From positions 1-48,750 of the forward strand of contig NZ_BDHH01000029.1 of NCBI RefSeq assembly GCF_001748365.1: 48,750 nt of DNA, written 5' to 3'. This document shows positions 27,142-36,324 of the stretch, piece after piece. Every line of letters starts with the position of its first letter. The first letter of the stretch is position 1. Below the pieces are notes generated by a model, which did no database searches, was not told the DNA's origin, and was given only the letters and a program-made list of their open reading frames with translations. Both the position numbers and the translations under genes were made by a program. The stretch is from Fusibacter sp. 3D3. Its GTDB lineage: Bacteria > Bacillota > Clostridia > Peptostreptococcales > Acidaminobacteraceae.

Positions 27142-27156
27142 AAATGATCACTTCGT

Positions 27157-27690
27157 TTAATCTTCAAAATCAATCACTCTTAATTGACCTTCTCTATGAG
27201 AAAATTCTTTCTCAAGCTCAGCAACTTCATCTTTAGAGCGGTTTAAATCTACTTCTTTATCTTTCAACTGATGATCTAATTTATCCATTCTCTTCTTTAA
27301 TTGGGAAATTCCTGTTTCGTAAATACTAGAAGAATCAATCAATTTTAAAAATTCTTGGACCATCTGTTCGTAAGCCTTACTCCTTCTATCAAATTCAGCA
27401 ACCACTGCATTGAGCTCATCTCTTGCATTTTTAAGTTCATATTGCGGAGAATTAATGCGTTTTTCGAGTTCAATTTTCTCGCTGTTTACCTTATAAAATT
27501 CATCTGCAATATTTAAAGCTGTTAATACACCAATCATTGATGTACTCAGTTTTTTATTGCTTTCAAAAGTTTCACGCATTTTATCATCAACATAATTCGC
27601 AACACTTTGCATATGTTCTCTAGAATCTTCGCTTACTAATGTATATTCTCTATCCATAATCTTAACAATGACTTTATTCTTTTTATCCAT
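27157..27690 (-). CDS. zapA: Cell division protein ZapA
   Basis: A 177-residue protein. Its first 90 residues are the ZapA domain (VIVKIMDREYTLVSED, YVDDKM, TALNIADEFYK), which bundles FtsZ filaments. The rest is a long coiled coil (residues 85-170), longer than the 85-130-residue usual form. The start is set at 27690 by GGAGG seven bases upstream; the frame opens 15 bases earlier at a TTG. Confidence 0.88.
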   Translation of the reverse strand: MDKKNKVIVKIMDREYTLVSEDSREHMQSVANYVDDKMRETFESNKKLSTSMIGVLTALNIADEFYKVNSEKIELEKRINSPQYELKNARDELNAVVAEFDRRSKAYEQMVQEFLKLIDSSSIYETGISQLKKRMDKLDHQLKDKEVDLNRSKDEVAELEKEFSHREGQLRVIDFED

Positions 27691-27761
27691 CAAATACACC
27701 TCCAAGCAAGTTACCTACTTTATCATTATACTAAAATTTGCTTTTTTTTCATACACTCTTT

Positions 27762-28139
27762 TTATTTAATAATCTGAAAACATGCTTTTCCCGCAAGTTC
27801 TGCAAATGTTTCAGGTTCTAAAACGAAGCAATTAATCTTTGCATCTAAAGAAATTTGTTTGATACTAGCAAAAATATAGCGTACTTGAGGCGAAATCATG
27901 ATCGTGTTAATTTTTAAAAAAGTACTCTCTAAGGCGTCTTTCGTTATTTCAGTTGCAGGTGCGTACAAAAACAAGTAATCTAGAGTTTCATATTGTTGAA
28001 TTGAATCTGGATTGTAAAGCACTGCACCATAATCAATTTGTACCTTAAACCCCTCTTCTTCTGCTGCATCTGAAACACTCTTTAAAAATCTTTGGCTTGA
28101 AAGTCCCCCTGTACACAACATCAATACTACTTTTACCAT
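27762..28139 (-). CDS. Orphan PTS EIIB-like protein
   Basis: A 125-residue protein like lactose/cellobiose-type PTS IIB: an N-terminal strand and P-loop with Cys (VVLMLCTGGLSSQRF) and the later ISPQVRYIFASIKQ, equivalent to the GPQVRY motif. The usual Cys would be phosphorylated in sugar transport. No EIIA or EIIC is nearby, so it may be regulatory. It follows the CvfB-like gene by twelve bases and is probably cotranscribed. Confidence 0.65.
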   Translation of the reverse strand: MVKVVLMLCTGGLSSQRFLKSVSDAAEEEGFKVQIDYGAVLYNPDSIQQYETLDYLFLYAPATEITKDALESTFLKINTIMISPQVRYIFASIKQISLDAKINCFVLEPETFAELAGKACFQIIK

Positions 28140-28151
28140 AACATCACCCTA

Positions 28152-28991
28152 TCATTTCTGAACAATTTTAATCCCCTCTTCAAATAGTTCTATCTTTTTA
28201 TCTTTAAGCAATTTTCCCACAGCACGTTTAAAGGCACGTTTACTCAAATTCAATTTCAGCTTAATCAATTCTGGATCACTTGCATCATTGAGCAACAATG
28301 TACCATTGTTTTCATTTAAAGCCTTTTCTACAATTTCAACATCATCAAATATTTGAACACTTGATTTCTGCTTAATACTGAGATTAAGTTTACCATCTTC
28401 ACGTACTTTTGTGATTCTAGCATCAATCATAGCACCAACTCGTATTTCATTGTACAGTTCATGTTTAGGTATAAACCCGTGATGTTTATTTTCAACCGCT
28501 ACAAAAGCACCCATCTCTGCTTTGATTTCATAAACAATCCCTTTTACCTGTTGATTCAGCTCATATTGGCCTTGTTCTTCTAAATGATTGTATATTTTCA
28601 TAGATGAAGCTATATGACCGTTATCATCGAGCATTAACATCACTAGGTATTTTCTACCTTCAATCAGATCTTCTTTTGCCTCGCCATATGGCAAAAACAC
28701 ATCTTTGTCTATGCCATTATTTAAAAAAAATCCTGATTTGATCTTGCCCACACACTTTAAAAATCCAATTTCACCAACTTGCAATATAGGCTTTTGATTC
28801 GTTGCTGTCAATCTTTGCTCAGAATCATGGTAGATGAAAACAGTCATTTCATCATTAATTGCAATGCCTTCAGGTTTAAATTTATTAGGCAATAAAATTT
28901 CGGATTCGCCATTGATTTCATCGCTCATATAAGCGCCATATTCTGACAATCTGTTGACATAAGCCTTTTGAACTTTACCTACATTAAACAT
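28152..28991 (-). CDS. cvfB: S1-domain RNA-binding protein, CvfB-like
   Basis: A 279-residue protein with tandem S1-type OB folds and a C-terminal winged helix (LNLSKRAFKRAVGKLLKDKK), as in CvfB/YitL of Bacillota. The domains show EYGAYMSDEINGE, EIGFLKCVG, GAFVAVENKHHGFIPK, and INARITKVREDGKLNLSI-like repeats. CvfB binds RNA and affects virulence gene expression in Staphylococcus. Start at 28991 set by AGAGGT four bases upstream, which overlaps an earlier ATG. Confidence 0.85.
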   Translation of the reverse strand: MFNVGKVQKAYVNRLSEYGAYMSDEINGESEILLPNKFKPEGIAINDEMTVFIYHDSEQRLTATNQKPILQVGEIGFLKCVGKIKSGFFLNNGIDKDVFLPYGEAKEDLIEGRKYLVMLMLDDNGHIASSMKIYNHLEEQGQYELNQQVKGIVYEIKAEMGAFVAVENKHHGFIPKHELYNEIRVGAMIDARITKVREDGKLNLSIKQKSSVQIFDDVEIVEKALNENNGTLLLNDASDPELIKLKLNLSKRAFKRAVGKLLKDKKIELFEEGIKIVQK

Positions 28992-29070
28992 TTTTACCTC
29001 TTTCATAATAACTTTTTATATTTTAATACCCAAATTATTCAGGGCAAATCTTTTCGTCCACTTTTTTAAC

Positions 29071-29079
29071 ATTATAGCA
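29071..29079 (-). promoter_or_regulatory. Extended -10 promoter for cvfB-EIIB
   Basis: TGC-TATAAT on the minus strand, 80 bases before the cvfB start; the -35 region is weak. Confidence 0.4.
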
Positions 29080-29141
29080 TATTACAACGATTTTATATAG
29101 GGCTTAGAAATTGGAGGAAAACACTGTCTTCACTGCGTTAA

Positions 29142-29244
29142 GATCATTGTCCGCCAAAACCTTGTTTTGCCTGACCCGTCCTCGTCTAACCGCTTAGAGC
29201 AGGTTAAACATTCCTGCCTCTAAGCGGGACGAAAACTAATGATC
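29142..29244. repeat. Structured dispersed repeat, copy A
   Basis: Bounded by GATCATT (29142-29148) and AATGATC (29238-29244). It contains a conserved block GTTTTGCCTGACCCGT (29164-29179) and a strong hairpin, CCGCTTAGAG-CAGG (29190-29203) pairing with CCTG-C-CTCTAAGCGG (29213-29227). A diverged relative is at 38235-38325. Both sit directly past the terminator of a minus-strand gene. Confidence 0.65.
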
Positions 29245-29251
29245 TACAACT

Positions 29252-29280
29252 AAAAAAAACCTCGGATCAACCGAGGTTTT
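29252..29280 (-). terminator. Terminator after csp
   Basis: AAAACCTCGG / CCGAGGTTTT with a five-base loop and an eight-base T-run on the minus strand, just past the csp stop. Confidence 0.9.
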
Positions 29281-29286
29281 AAGTAA

Positions 29287-29490
29287 CTATCTGATTGGTG
29301 TTACGTTTTCAGCTTGAGGTCCTTTAGGGCCTTGAGCGATTTCAAAGCTTACTGCTTCGCCTTCTTCTAAAGATTTAAAACCATCTTTGTTAATTTGTGA
29401 AAAGTGTACAAATACATCTTTTCCATCTTCAGCAGTGATAAAGCCAAATCCTTTTTCTGAGTTAAACCATTTTACAGTTCCGTTAATCAT
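29287..29490 (-). CDS. cspA: Cold-shock protein
   Basis: A 67-residue CspA-family nucleic acid chaperone. RNP1 KGFGFI and RNP2 VFVHF are intact, and the protein opens with [14 protein letters not shown] as usual. The start at 29490 follows GGAGG by eight bases. The upstream leader is about 135 bases, typical for cold-shock mRNAs whose 5' UTR senses temperature (family knowledge). Confidence 0.96.
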   Translation of the reverse strand: MINGTVKWFNSEKGFGFITAEDGKDVFVHFSQINKDGFKSLEEGEAVSFEIAQGPKGPQAENVTPIR

Positions 29491-29630
29491 GTTTTGTTCC
29501 TCCAAAATTTTTTTCCTTAAAACCTAATGCAAAAAAAACATACAAAATTTTGGAAGCCTAAGACAGATATCTTCACTGCATCCGATCTTTTTGATTAATT
29601 TTTTTTACTGGCATATCAAGGTACAACTTT

Positions 29631-29659
29631 ATGATACACTGATTTAGAAAAAAATGCAA
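29631..29659 (-). promoter_or_regulatory. Promoter of csp
   Basis: TTGCAT (29654-29659), 17-base spacer, TATCAT (29631-29636) on the minus strand. It implies a 5' UTR of about 135 bases. It lies just past the ABC-F stop. Confidence 0.65.
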
Positions 29660-29687
29660 GCCTTTTAATTATGCATGCATCGCTAAA

Positions 29688-31304
29688 TTACGCATACATT
29701 GAATCAATTTGTTTTTGCAATACATCATCATCAAGGAAATCATCAAAATCAACTTCTTTATCAAAAGTACCATTTGGCGTGATCTCTATCACACGATTGG
29801 CAATTGTCTCGATGAATTTGTGGTCATGCGACGTGAATAAAAGTGTGCCCTTAAAGGCGATAAGACCATTATTAACGGCCTCTATGGACTCTAAGTCAAG
29901 GTGATTTGTAGGTTCATCCAAAAGAATAACATTCGCTTTTGAAAGCATTAATTTTGAGAACATACATCTGACTTTTTCTCCACCAGATAGAACACTTGAC
30001 TTTTTAAGTGACTCATCTCCTGAAAACAACATTTTACCTAGAAATCCTCTGATAAAAGTTTCTGTTTTTTCTTCTGAATACTGTCTTAACCAATCGATCA
30101 GATTCATTTCAACGCCCTCAAAATATTCTGAATTATCTTTTGGCAGATAAGATTGTGATGTTGTAACACCCCATTTAAAAGTACCTGAATCGGGTTCCAT
30201 ATCTCCCATAAGAATCTTAAAGAGGACTGTTCTTGTCATATCGTTTCTACTCAATACAACAATTTTATCGCCCTTATTCACCGTAAACGAAACGTTGTCA
30301 AGCACCTTTACACCATCGATGATCTTCGTCAAACCTTCGACTTGCAAGATATCCTTACCCGCTTCTCTTTCTGGTGTAAACCCAACAAAAGGATATTTTC
30401 TAGAGGAAGGTTGAATATCTTCAATATTGATTTTATCAAGCATTTTCTTTCTTGAAGTCGCTTGCTTTGCTTTAGAAGCATTCGAACTAAATCTAGCGAT
30501 AAAATCTTGAAGTTCTTTAACTTTTTCTTCTTTTTTCTTGTTTTGTTCACGCATAAGTCTAAGCATCAATTGACTTGATTCGTACCAAAAATCATAGTTT
30601 CCAACGTAAAGTCTTGCCTTACTAAAATCGATATCCAACATATGTGTACATACTTTGTTTAAAAAATGTCTATCATGCGATACAACAATGACAATTTTAT
30701 CATAGTTGATTAAAAATTCTTCTAGCCAATTGATTGCTTTGAAGTCAAGGTGGTTTGTTGGCTCATCCATGAGTAAAATATCTGGCGTGCCAAATAGAGA
30801 TTGCGCCAAAAGTACTTTGACTTTATCATCTGCTGGAATGTCCGCCATGGTTTTAGCAAAGTTTTCAGATCTAACCCCCAAGCCATTTAATAGTTTTTCT
30901 GCGTTAGATTCCGCATCCCATCCATTTAACTCTGCGAACTCGCCTTCAAGCTCTGCAGCCTTCATTCCATCTGCTTCTGTAAACTCTGGTTTCATATAGA
31001 GTTCATCTTTTTCTTTCATGATCTCATAGAGTCTTTTGTGACCCATGATTACTGTATCTAGTACGCTAAAATCATCAAACTGATAATGATCCTGTCTTAA
31101 CACAGCCAATCTTTCCCCAGGTGTAATAAAAACATCACCCTCGTTTGGTTCTATTTCACCCGAGAGAATCCTAAGAAAAGTTGATTTCCCAGCGCCGTTT
31201 GCTCCGATCACGCCATAACAGTTCCCTGGTGTAAATTTTACATTAACTTCGTCAAATAATTTTTTATCACTAAATCTTAAACCAACGTTCGTTACCTGTA
31301 TCAA
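29688..31304 (-). CDS. ABC-F family ATPase
   Basis: A 538-residue protein with two ABC domains and no membrane part. The first has Walker A GANGAGKST (residues 34-42), and both lack partners other than each other; signature SGGEKVRCMFSKLML and Walker B VILLDEPTNHLD are seen in the second. The second Walker A is degenerate (LSRNDMTRTVLF, Arg for Lys). A lysine-rich linker joins the domains. ABC-F proteins act on ribosomes; the YkpA/YbiT type is closest by eye. Start is a TTG at 31304, with AAAGGTGG before it; the frame's earlier TTG spans that site. Confidence 0.9.
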   Translation of the reverse strand: MIQVTNVGLRFSDKKLFDEVNVKFTPGNCYGVIGANGAGKSTFLRILSGEIEPNEGDVFITPGERLAVLRQDHYQFDDFSVLDTVIMGHKRLYEIMKEKDELYMKPEFTEADGMKAAELEGEFAELNGWDAESNAEKLLNGLGVRSENFAKTMADIPADDKVKVLLAQSLFGTPDILLMDEPTNHLDFKAINWLEEFLINYDKIVIVVSHDRHFLNKVCTHMLDIDFSKARLYVGNYDFWYESSQLMLRLMREQNKKKEEKVKELQDFIARFSSNASKAKQATSRKKMLDKINIEDIQPSSRKYPFVGFTPEREAGKDILQVEGLTKIIDGVKVLDNVSFTVNKGDKIVVLSRNDMTRTVLFKILMGDMEPDSGTFKWGVTTSQSYLPKDNSEYFEGVEMNLIDWLRQYSEEKTETFIRGFLGKMLFSGDESLKKSSVLSGGEKVRCMFSKLMLSKANVILLDEPTNHLDLESIEAVNNGLIAFKGTLLFTSHDHKFIETIANRVIEITPNGTFDKEVDFDDFLDDDVLQKQIDSMYA

Positions 31305-31501
31305 AGTTTTGCCACCTTTCAAAATTCATAATATGCCGTTCCTTTATCCAAATATAAATTATATCATTTTTTCAGTGAAGTACAATCCCATTTATAAGAT
31401 TTAATCAGAAAACAGCTCAAATTTAACAATTTTAAAGACATTTCTCTAATTATCTATCCTTTTCTCGATAGAGGGATAAGAGTCCTGCCTTTATTTTTGG
31501 C

Positions 31502-32422
31502 TTATTTTACTTTTTCAATCACTTCCAGTAAAAGTCTCTCTGCGTCTTCATTTGGAATCTGACAGGTTCCAGCATTCAAATGGCCTCCACCACCATAGGA
31601 TAACATCACATCTCCAATGTTTGTTTGGTTTGTTCTGTTAAAAATAGATTTTCCCACTGTGAAAACTGTATTTTGTTGCTTGAGGCCCCAAATAACTTGA
31701 ATGGATATATTACAGGCTGGATATAAAGCATATTTATAAAAACGATTTCCTGGATAGATTATTGCTTCATTTCTTAAGTCCACAACGATAACATGATCAT
31801 ATACTTTCGTATTGTTTTGAATTTGTGCTTTGAATTCAATTTGATATTTATTGTATAAATCCACACGTTCCTTTACATCCGGTAATTCAAGAATTTCTTC
31901 AATAGAATGTGTTTTACAATAATCGATTAAATCCATCATAAGTTGATAGTTTGACACTGTAAAATCTTTGAAACGGCCAAGTCCTGTTCTCGCATCCATC
32001 ATAAAGCTTAGAAGCTCCCAGCCTTTAGGATTCAGAACGTCCTCTTTTGTGAATTGAGCTGAATCCGCTTTATCCACTGCTAAAATCATCTCATAAGGCA
32101 CGTTTTTAAAAAAATCGCTCCCGCCATAATATTCATACACAACTCTAGCCGCTGATGGCGCATCTTTATCAATAATATGGTTTGGTTTAAGACCTTTATT
32201 TCTAATCGTTTCACTAAGATGATGATCAAAGGCCAAATGCACACCTTCTACATAAGGTAGATTCGTCGTAATATCTTTATCTGTAACTTCAATCAAACCA
32301 TCTTGCATATCTTTTGGGTGCACAAATTTAATATCATCAATCAAATCCATTTCCTTTAATAAGACTGCACATACAAGACCATCGAAATCGCTTCTTGTTA
32401 TTAATCTGTATTTTTCACTCAT
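31502..32422 (-). CDS. DHH-family phosphoesterase
   Basis: A 306-residue protein. ITRSDFDGLVCAVLL and the FDHH motif (HLAFDHHLSETI) are the manganese-binding signatures of the DHH superfamily; YGGGGHLNAGTC near the C-terminus is the DHHA1 substrate motif. The family includes exopolyphosphatases and nano-RNases; this group is commonly labelled exopolyphosphatase-related. Start at 32422 set by GGAGGG; the frame opens 42 bases earlier. Confidence 0.85.
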   Translation of the reverse strand: MSEKYRLITRSDFDGLVCAVLLKEMDLIDDIKFVHPKDMQDGLIEVTDKDITTNLPYVEGVHLAFDHHLSETIRNKGLKPNHIIDKDAPSAARVVYEYYGGSDFFKNVPYEMILAVDKADSAQFTKEDVLNPKGWELLSFMMDARTGLGRFKDFTVSNYQLMMDLIDYCKTHSIEEILELPDVKERVDLYNKYQIEFKAQIQNNTKVYDHVIVVDLRNEAIIYPGNRFYKYALYPACNISIQVIWGLKQQNTVFTVGKSIFNRTNQTNIGDVMLSYGGGGHLNAGTCQIPNEDAERLLLEVIEKVK

Positions 32423-32611
32423 AAGCCCTCCAAAATTTAAGTAATTTTTCTTTTCCATCTTCATAAACTTATTTATAATTATATTATACGACTAAACTGT
32501 CATAATAAACAGAAAAGCAAGTAAATTTCTATGTTTTTTTAATGAATACATCCTATAAGACATATTCAAACAATTCATAATATGATAAACTATCTAGAGG
32601 TTAAGAGATAT

Positions 32612-33193
32612 ATGAAGATTTTAGCAATTTCCGATACTGAAAGTAAATATATATACGACTATTTTGATCCTAAAAATTTTACAGATATTGCACTCGTTCT
32701 CGCAGCAGGTGACTTAAATGCAAATTATCTATCCTTCGTAGCAACGGTCTTTACTTGTCCAGTGCTCTATATCCATGGCAATCATGATAAACGTCTCATC
32801 AAAGAGCCCCCTGAAGGTTGCATCTGCATAGACGATAGCATTTATACCTATAAAGGTATTCGAATTGCTGGGATAGGTGGCTGTATGACCTATACGGGTG
32901 GTCCTTTTCAGTACTCCGAAAAGGAGATGGCTTGGCGCCTTTTTAAACATCGCTTTAAATTCAGAAAGGGCTTTGATATCTTATTGACTCATTCTCCTGC
33001 ATATGGATTAGGCGATGGTGGCGATCAAGCTCATATTGGCTTTAAATGCTTTCTGAAATTACTCGACCAGTATCGTCCAAAGATTATGGTTCATGGACAT
33101 CAGCATTTGAACTACGGAAAAGGTCAAAGATATCATCAGCATAATGATGTTAAAATCATTAATGCTTATGGCTATACGGTTTTTGAAATCTAA
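32612..33193 (+). CDS. Metallophosphoesterase
   Basis: A 193-residue calcineurin-like phosphoesterase. Motifs in order: AISDTE, GDLN, GNHD, THSPAYGLGDG and HGHQH. The first motif has Thr-Glu where Asp-x-His is usual, so metal ligation differs. Start at 32612 with GAGGT upstream. The substrate cannot be told. Divergent from the DHH gene. Confidence 0.85.
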   Translation: MKILAISDTESKYIYDYFDPKNFTDIALVLAAGDLNANYLSFVATVFTCPVLYIHGNHDKRLIKEPPEGCICIDDSIYTYKGIRIAGIGGCMTYTGGPFQYSEKEMAWRLFKHRFKFRKGFDILLTHSPAYGLGDGGDQAHIGFKCFLKLLDQYRPKIMVHGHQHLNYGKGQRYHQHNDVKIINAYGYTVFEI

Positions 33194-33197
33194 ATTT

Positions 33198-33250
33198 AAA
33201 AGGACCCTCTCAATTTGATTGATAAATCATTGTAGATTGGGTCCTTTTTT
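33198..33250. terminator. Terminator after the metallophosphoesterase gene
   Basis: AAAAGGACCC (33198-33207) pairs with GGGTCCTTTT (33239-33248); further T-run follows on the plus strand. Confidence 0.85.
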
Positions 33251-33280
33251 CTCAGTAAATCACTTTTACTTTCCACGGTG

Positions 33281-33302
33281 ATCGTTTGAGTGTCAAAAAC
33301 CA
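33281..33302 (-). repeat. Short dispersed repeat, copy 3
   Basis: Differs at one base from 6092-6113. It lies right after the stop of the RND pump gene, in the same orientation to the gene as copy 1. Confidence 0.55.
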
Positions 33303-33306
33303 GTGA

Positions 33307-36300
33307 TTATCGCTCTAACAAATAATAAATGGTCGGTATAACCGTCAATGTCAAAACCGTGGAGATCAACAAGCCACCCACTAATGCAATCGCCATTGGT
33401 GTGAAAAAGGAGCTGTTTGCAAAAACAAGGGGTAGCAATCCAAAAATAGTGGTTACAGAACTCAACAAAATGGGTCTCATGCGCTTTTCGACCGAATCAA
33501 AGCAAGCCTCTTTTACTGCCATCCCCTCTGATCGAGCACGATTGATATATTCAATAAGCAGTATCGCATTGTTGACCACTATACCGATCAAACTTGCCCC
33601 TCCAAGACCAACTGTGAAGGTAAAATGCGTTCCTGTGAGTACTAAACTGAGTAAAATACCAATTGCAGATAGAGGGATCGTTGCCAGAATAATAAAGGGC
33701 TGTTTAAGTGAATTAAACTGAATAAGCAAAATGATATAAACGATCACAAGCGCAAAAGCAGAGGCTACAGCAAGACCCGAAAGGTATTTTGAAATGGTTT
33801 CTTTATCCCCGCCATAGCTGATGTTTACGGAAGAGGTGTCCACCTCATTTTCAATAAAAGCTTGTATCTCATTTTGTATGGAGCCGGAACCGAACCCTGC
33901 TTTCACCTTCGCTGTAACACTTACAAGCGATTCTCTATCATAACGCTTGATCGAAGTCAGTTCTTCCTTAATTTTCACTTTTGCAAATTGTTTCACTAAG
34001 ATCTTCGCATTTGTGTAACTCGATTTAATGGTTAAGTTTTCAATATCGTCGATTTGATCAATATTGGATTTTAACATCAAGTCATATTCTTTGCCCTCAG
34101 ATTTTAGAACACTTGCCTTTGAACCATTTAGCGCTAAATTGATTTGATACTGAATATCAAATTTAGAAAGACCAAAGCTACTCGCCTTTTCGTCATCAAC
34201 TTCAACAATATATTGATATTTGTAATTGGATTGATTGTTCTTAACATTCATAGTTCCGGGATATTTTGCAAGTTCATTATAAATCTGATTGGCAACTGCA
34301 TTAATGTCCTCTAAATTTGCACCTGAAATTTTGATGTCTATTGTTGGCCCTGGAATATTGATTTCAAGAAGATTTACAGTGCAATCTCCACCTATAAATA
34401 TTCGATCCATTTTTTCTTGTAAATATTGTCCCAATTCCTCTCTACTCCTAAAGCGCTCTCCTTGCGTTAGATCAAACTCACAAAACAATTGCCCCTTATC
34501 ACTAGAAGGTGGCACAAGACCTGCCGTCATGTAGAATCTTGGAATTCCGCCAGCAACTGAACTCGTCGTATTGATGATTTCAGGTTCCTTCAAAAGTATG
34601 GCTTCAGCCTGCTCGACCAATTTTTGTGTATATTCAGAATCTCCAGAGACTTCAGATTGAATGTTGAAGTAGATCACATTTTTATCTACAAACGGGAACA
34701 TCTTCACATCTATAACTTTAAATAGTCCCAATGAAACGATAAGAATTGAAAAGATAATCAGCATTGATCTTATTGGATACTCAATATTTCTTCTCACAAG
34801 TTTTCTATATACATTTGTGATGCCCTCTAAATAGTCTTTTTGGGTCTGCTTTGGCTTGAAAAATCGACTTGCAAGTGCAGGCGTTACGGTCATCGCTACA
34901 ATAAAAGATGCTGAAAGTGCAATAATAACAACTTCAGGTAATGATTTTGCAAACTCGCCAGCTTCACCTGGCAAGACCATCAATGGCGCAAAAGCAGCGA
35001 TCGTCGTAAGCGTCGATGAAAGCACTGGAATGGATTGTTCTTTAGCACCAAGATAAGAAGCCTTTATCGGATCAATCCCTGCGTTAATTTTGACTTGTAT
35101 CGCATCACTTATGACAATCGAATTATCCACTAAAATACCAAGGGCAATGATCAGAGCCGCGATCGATACCTGTTGGATGTCTATTCCTAATAGACTCATA
35201 CTGATAAAGGTGGTCGCTATACAAAGTGGTATTGTCATAGATACAATGACTGCATTCCGAGCACCCATTCCAAATAGAACGACAATAACAACTAAGATAA
35301 TCCCTTGAATTAAATTGTTAATAAAATTACCCACTGAAACTGCCACATCTTTGGGTAAATATAAGACTTCATTTATGTTTAGTCCATCAGGGAGCATTTT
35401 GTTTTCTCGATCAATGACTTGTCTAACTTCATCTCCTACTAAAATGATATTTTGATTTTCTTGAAAATAAGCTGTAATCAACACCGCATTTTCTTGATTA
35501 AATCTATATTTAATGCTATCTTCATCATATTCAAAATAAATATGTGCTACATCTCCTAATCTGACAATGCTCCCCTCTTTTTCAGATCTATAGATAATCA
35601 TTTTATTTAAATCCTCTAAGGATTCAAATGATTTTGGCACTTTCACATTAATCTTACCTTGTTCCGTTTGAATTGCACCAGACGGTATGATCACATTTTG
35701 GGCTCTGATTAGGTCGAATAAATCACTGTTTGAAAGTGCGATTGCACCCAGTTTCTCATTATCAATTTCTATGATGATCTTTTTATCGAGTTCTCCATCA
35801 ATATTGACTTCTTTTATACCCGCCACTTTAAGGAGTGATTCCTTATAAAGTTTTGCAAATCCAGCAAGCTGCTCATAATTATACTCACTACCCGTTAAAG
35901 CCAATATAATCCCAGCCGTCTTTGTAAGTTCGGTGTTTATAGTAGGCTCATTTATCCCATCAGGCAAATCCGTTTTAATACGATCCAGTTCCGTACTCAG
36001 TTTTGACCATTGCTCTTTGTAATCCACATGGTAATCCAGCATAACAGTCACAATTGAAACATTATCATATGAATATGATTCTATAAAATCAATGCCCTCC
36101 AATTTCGCAATTGCATCCTCCACTGGCTTTGTTACAAGTTCTTCGACGTCCTTTGCCGATGCCCCTAGAAAAGTATAAATAACTTGTGCTGCTGGTCCCG
36201 TGGTATCTGGATTTTCTTGCTTGGGAATAAAATGATAGGCATATAACCCGAATATTAAAATAAAAAAGGATAAAAGAATCGTCACTTTCCTCTCTTTTAT

Positions 36301-36324
36301 AGCAATTTGAATAATTTTATTCAT
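33307..36324 (-). CDS. RND-family efflux pump (AcrB-type permease)
   Basis: A 1005-residue inner-membrane transporter with twelve predicted membrane segments and two large external loops. Typical features: an N-terminal TM1 (RKVTILLSFFILIFGLYAY), ALIIALGILVDNSIVISDAI in TM4 with the proton-relay Asp, and a duplicated C-terminal half (SLIGIVVNNAILLIEYINR). Start is the ATG at 36324, overlapping the adaptor's stop by eight bases. It works with the adaptor encoded upstream; no outer-membrane factor exists nearby, as expected for a Gram-positive. Substrate unknown. Confidence 0.93.
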   Translation of the reverse strand: MNKIIQIAIKERKVTILLSFFILIFGLYAYHFIPKQENPDTTGPAAQVIYTFLGASAKDVEELVTKPVEDAIAKLEGIDFIESYSYDNVSIVTVMLDYHVDYKEQWSKLSTELDRIKTDLPDGINEPTINTELTKTAGIILALTGSEYNYEQLAGFAKLYKESLLKVAGIKEVNIDGELDKKIIIEIDNEKLGAIALSNSDLFDLIRAQNVIIPSGAIQTEQGKINVKVPKSFESLEDLNKMIIYRSEKEGSIVRLGDVAHIYFEYDEDSIKYRFNQENAVLITAYFQENQNIILVGDEVRQVIDRENKMLPDGLNINEVLYLPKDVAVSVGNFINNLIQGIILVVIVVLFGMGARNAVIVSMTIPLCIATTFISMSLLGIDIQQVSIAALIIALGILVDNSIVISDAIQVKINAGIDPIKASYLGAKEQSIPVLSSTLTTIAAFAPLMVLPGEAGEFAKSLPEVVIIALSASFIVAMTVTPALASRFFKPKQTQKDYLEGITNVYRKLVRRNIEYPIRSMLIIFSILIVSLGLFKVIDVKMFPFVDKNVIYFNIQSEVSGDSEYTQKLVEQAEAILLKEPEIINTTSSVAGGIPRFYMTAGLVPPSSDKGQLFCEFDLTQGERFRSREELGQYLQEKMDRIFIGGDCTVNLLEINIPGPTIDIKISGANLEDINAVANQIYNELAKYPGTMNVKNNQSNYKYQYIVEVDDEKASSFGLSKFDIQYQINLALNGSKASVLKSEGKEYDLMLKSNIDQIDDIENLTIKSSYTNAKILVKQFAKVKIKEELTSIKRYDRESLVSVTAKVKAGFGSGSIQNEIQAFIENEVDTSSVNISYGGDKETISKYLSGLAVASAFALVIVYIILLIQFNSLKQPFIILATIPLSAIGILLSLVLTGTHFTFTVGLGGASLIGIVVNNAILLIEYINRARSEGMAVKEACFDSVEKRMRPILLSSVTTIFGLLPLVFANSSFFTPMAIALVGGLLISTVLTLTVIPTIYYLLER

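Noticed and set aside
36317-36324. Overlap of adaptor and pump genes as a frameshift
   Set aside because: Both proteins are complete and of usual length; the eight-base overlap is ordinary translational coupling.
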